From Trueperella pyogenes (GTDB taxonomy: Bacteria; Actinomycetota; Actinomycetes; Actinomycetales; Actinomycetaceae), in NCBI RefSeq assembly GCF_900460345.1, contig NZ_UHHW01000002.1, forward strand, positions 1,240,001 to 1,304,000: DNA of 64,000 bases, given 5' to 3'. Below the pieces are notes generated by a model. That model was given only the letters and a program-made list of their open reading frames with translations, ran no database searches and had not been told where the DNA came from. Shown here piece by piece: positions 63,790 through 64,000 of this stretch (the stretch's first letter is position 1; every line of letters begins with the position of its first letter). The translations under genes were made by a program, and so were the position numbers.

Positions 63790-64000
63790 ATGAAGTTCAC
63801 TCACGTGGCCATTCTCGCCGCTTTACTGTCCATAAGTATGAGCTCAATCAGCCCAATACTTCCCGTATCTCCACACACACCACAGTCTTCGCCGTTAAGC
63901 CCTCTCCTCACGAATAATGCTCGAGATGAGATTAAACCATTTAACTGCATTTCAAAATGTGCCTCGAAGGACCCTCTGGAGGTTCAATTCCCTTACGTCT
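63790..64000 (+). CDS. Secreted protein of unknown function, cut by the window edge
   Basis: I do not recognise this gene. The 70 visible codons start MKFTHVAILAALLSISMSSI, a Sec-type signal peptide, then a Pro/Ser-rich stretch (PVSPHTPQSSPLSPLL) and NCISKC, two cysteines that may pair. AGGGAGAA precedes ATG 63790. Base composition is clearly lower in GC than the rest of the window and codon choice differs (AAT, TTA, ATA), suggesting recent acquisition. Its neighbour upstream is the core M16 gene on the other strand. Confidence 0.6.
   Translation, partial: MKFTHVAILAALLSISMSSISPILPVSPHTPQSSPLSPLLTNNARDEIKPFNCISKCASKDPLEVQFPYV

Noticed and set aside
63569..63793. Short plus-strand frame overlapping the M16 start and the edge gene
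   Set aside because: Overlaps the promoter of the M16 gene and the start of the secreted protein, has no Shine-Dalgarno and no conserved features.
1..64000. tRNA, rRNA, tmRNA, RNase P RNA, CRISPR arrays or prophage genes
   Set aside because: None was recognised on either strand, including the RNase P RNA core that I looked for in the gap before mraZ.

Overview
This window is about 64 kb of moderately GC-rich chromosome (roughly 58-60 % GC by eye) from an actinobacterium. Two blocks support this: the division and cell-wall cluster mraZ-rsmH-ftsL-ftsI-murE-murF-mraY-murD-ftsW-murG-murC-ftsQ-ftsZ-pgeF-sepF-yggT-wag31, and the block recX-recA-DUF3046-clgR-cinA-pgsA-ftsK. Wag31, SepF, DUF3040, a HelD-type RNA polymerase motor and the lexA/LysM/nrdR arrangement also fit. 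MurE carries a DDPH motif instead of the DNPR expected when meso-diaminopimelate is used. With the GC content, this points to a lysine- or ornithine-type member of the Actinomycetaceae (Trueperella/Arcanobacterium-like); genus is inference.

Layout. 1-5.6 kb: glycyl-tRNA synthetase diverges from a zinc-uptake operon (znuA, znuC, znuB, zur), followed by a DedA-like membrane protein and an S4 protein. 5.6-11.1 kb (minus): dnaE, a GNAT acetyltransferase, a RluA-type pseudouridine synthase and lspA. 11.1-28.8 kb (minus): the dcw cluster, mostly with 1-4 base overlaps. 28.8-29.6 kb: the only long gap, holding the mraZ control region and otherwise mostly unexplained. 29.6-33.2 kb: DUF3040 protein, dinB, a spermidine-synthase-like protein and a PAC2 protein. 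33.4-38.8 kb (plus): helD/helR-type motor, serA, an acyl-CoA ligase. 38.8-44.8 kb: nrdR, LysM protein, lexA with four SOS boxes, dinG, hflX, a methyltransferase. 44.8-51 kb (minus): miaA, miaB, recX, recA, DUF3046, clgR, cinA, pgsA. 51-63.6 kb: CapA-like lipoprotein, ftsK, RNase J, dapA, a GNAT protein, a SWIM/SNF2 helicase, dapB and an M16 peptidase. The last 400 bases are AT-richer and start a secreted protein cut by the window edge.

How the genes fit together. Most of the window is core: peptidoglycan precursors (murC-F, mraY, murG, dapA/dapB), the divisome (ftsI, ftsL, ftsQ, ftsW, ftsZ, sepF, wag31, ftsK), the SOS response and repair (lexA, recA, recX, dinB, dinG), tRNA and rRNA modification, and zinc homeostasis. 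I saw no intact mobile element, CRISPR array, tRNA or rRNA.

The most unusual signals are regulatory. HflX has no ATG/GTG/TTG near its conserved N-terminus but has an ATT at ideal distance from a strong Shine-Dalgarno. At least five genes (dnaE, the spermidine-synthase-like gene, miaB, pgsA, dapA), and perhaps rnjA and the M16 peptidase, have a -10 hexamer 5-7 bases before the start codon, implying leaderless mRNAs. Others are a perfect hairpin abutting the ftsZ ribosome-binding site, a four-box LexA array, a palindrome fused to the recA SOS box, and MraZ-type repeats before mraZ.
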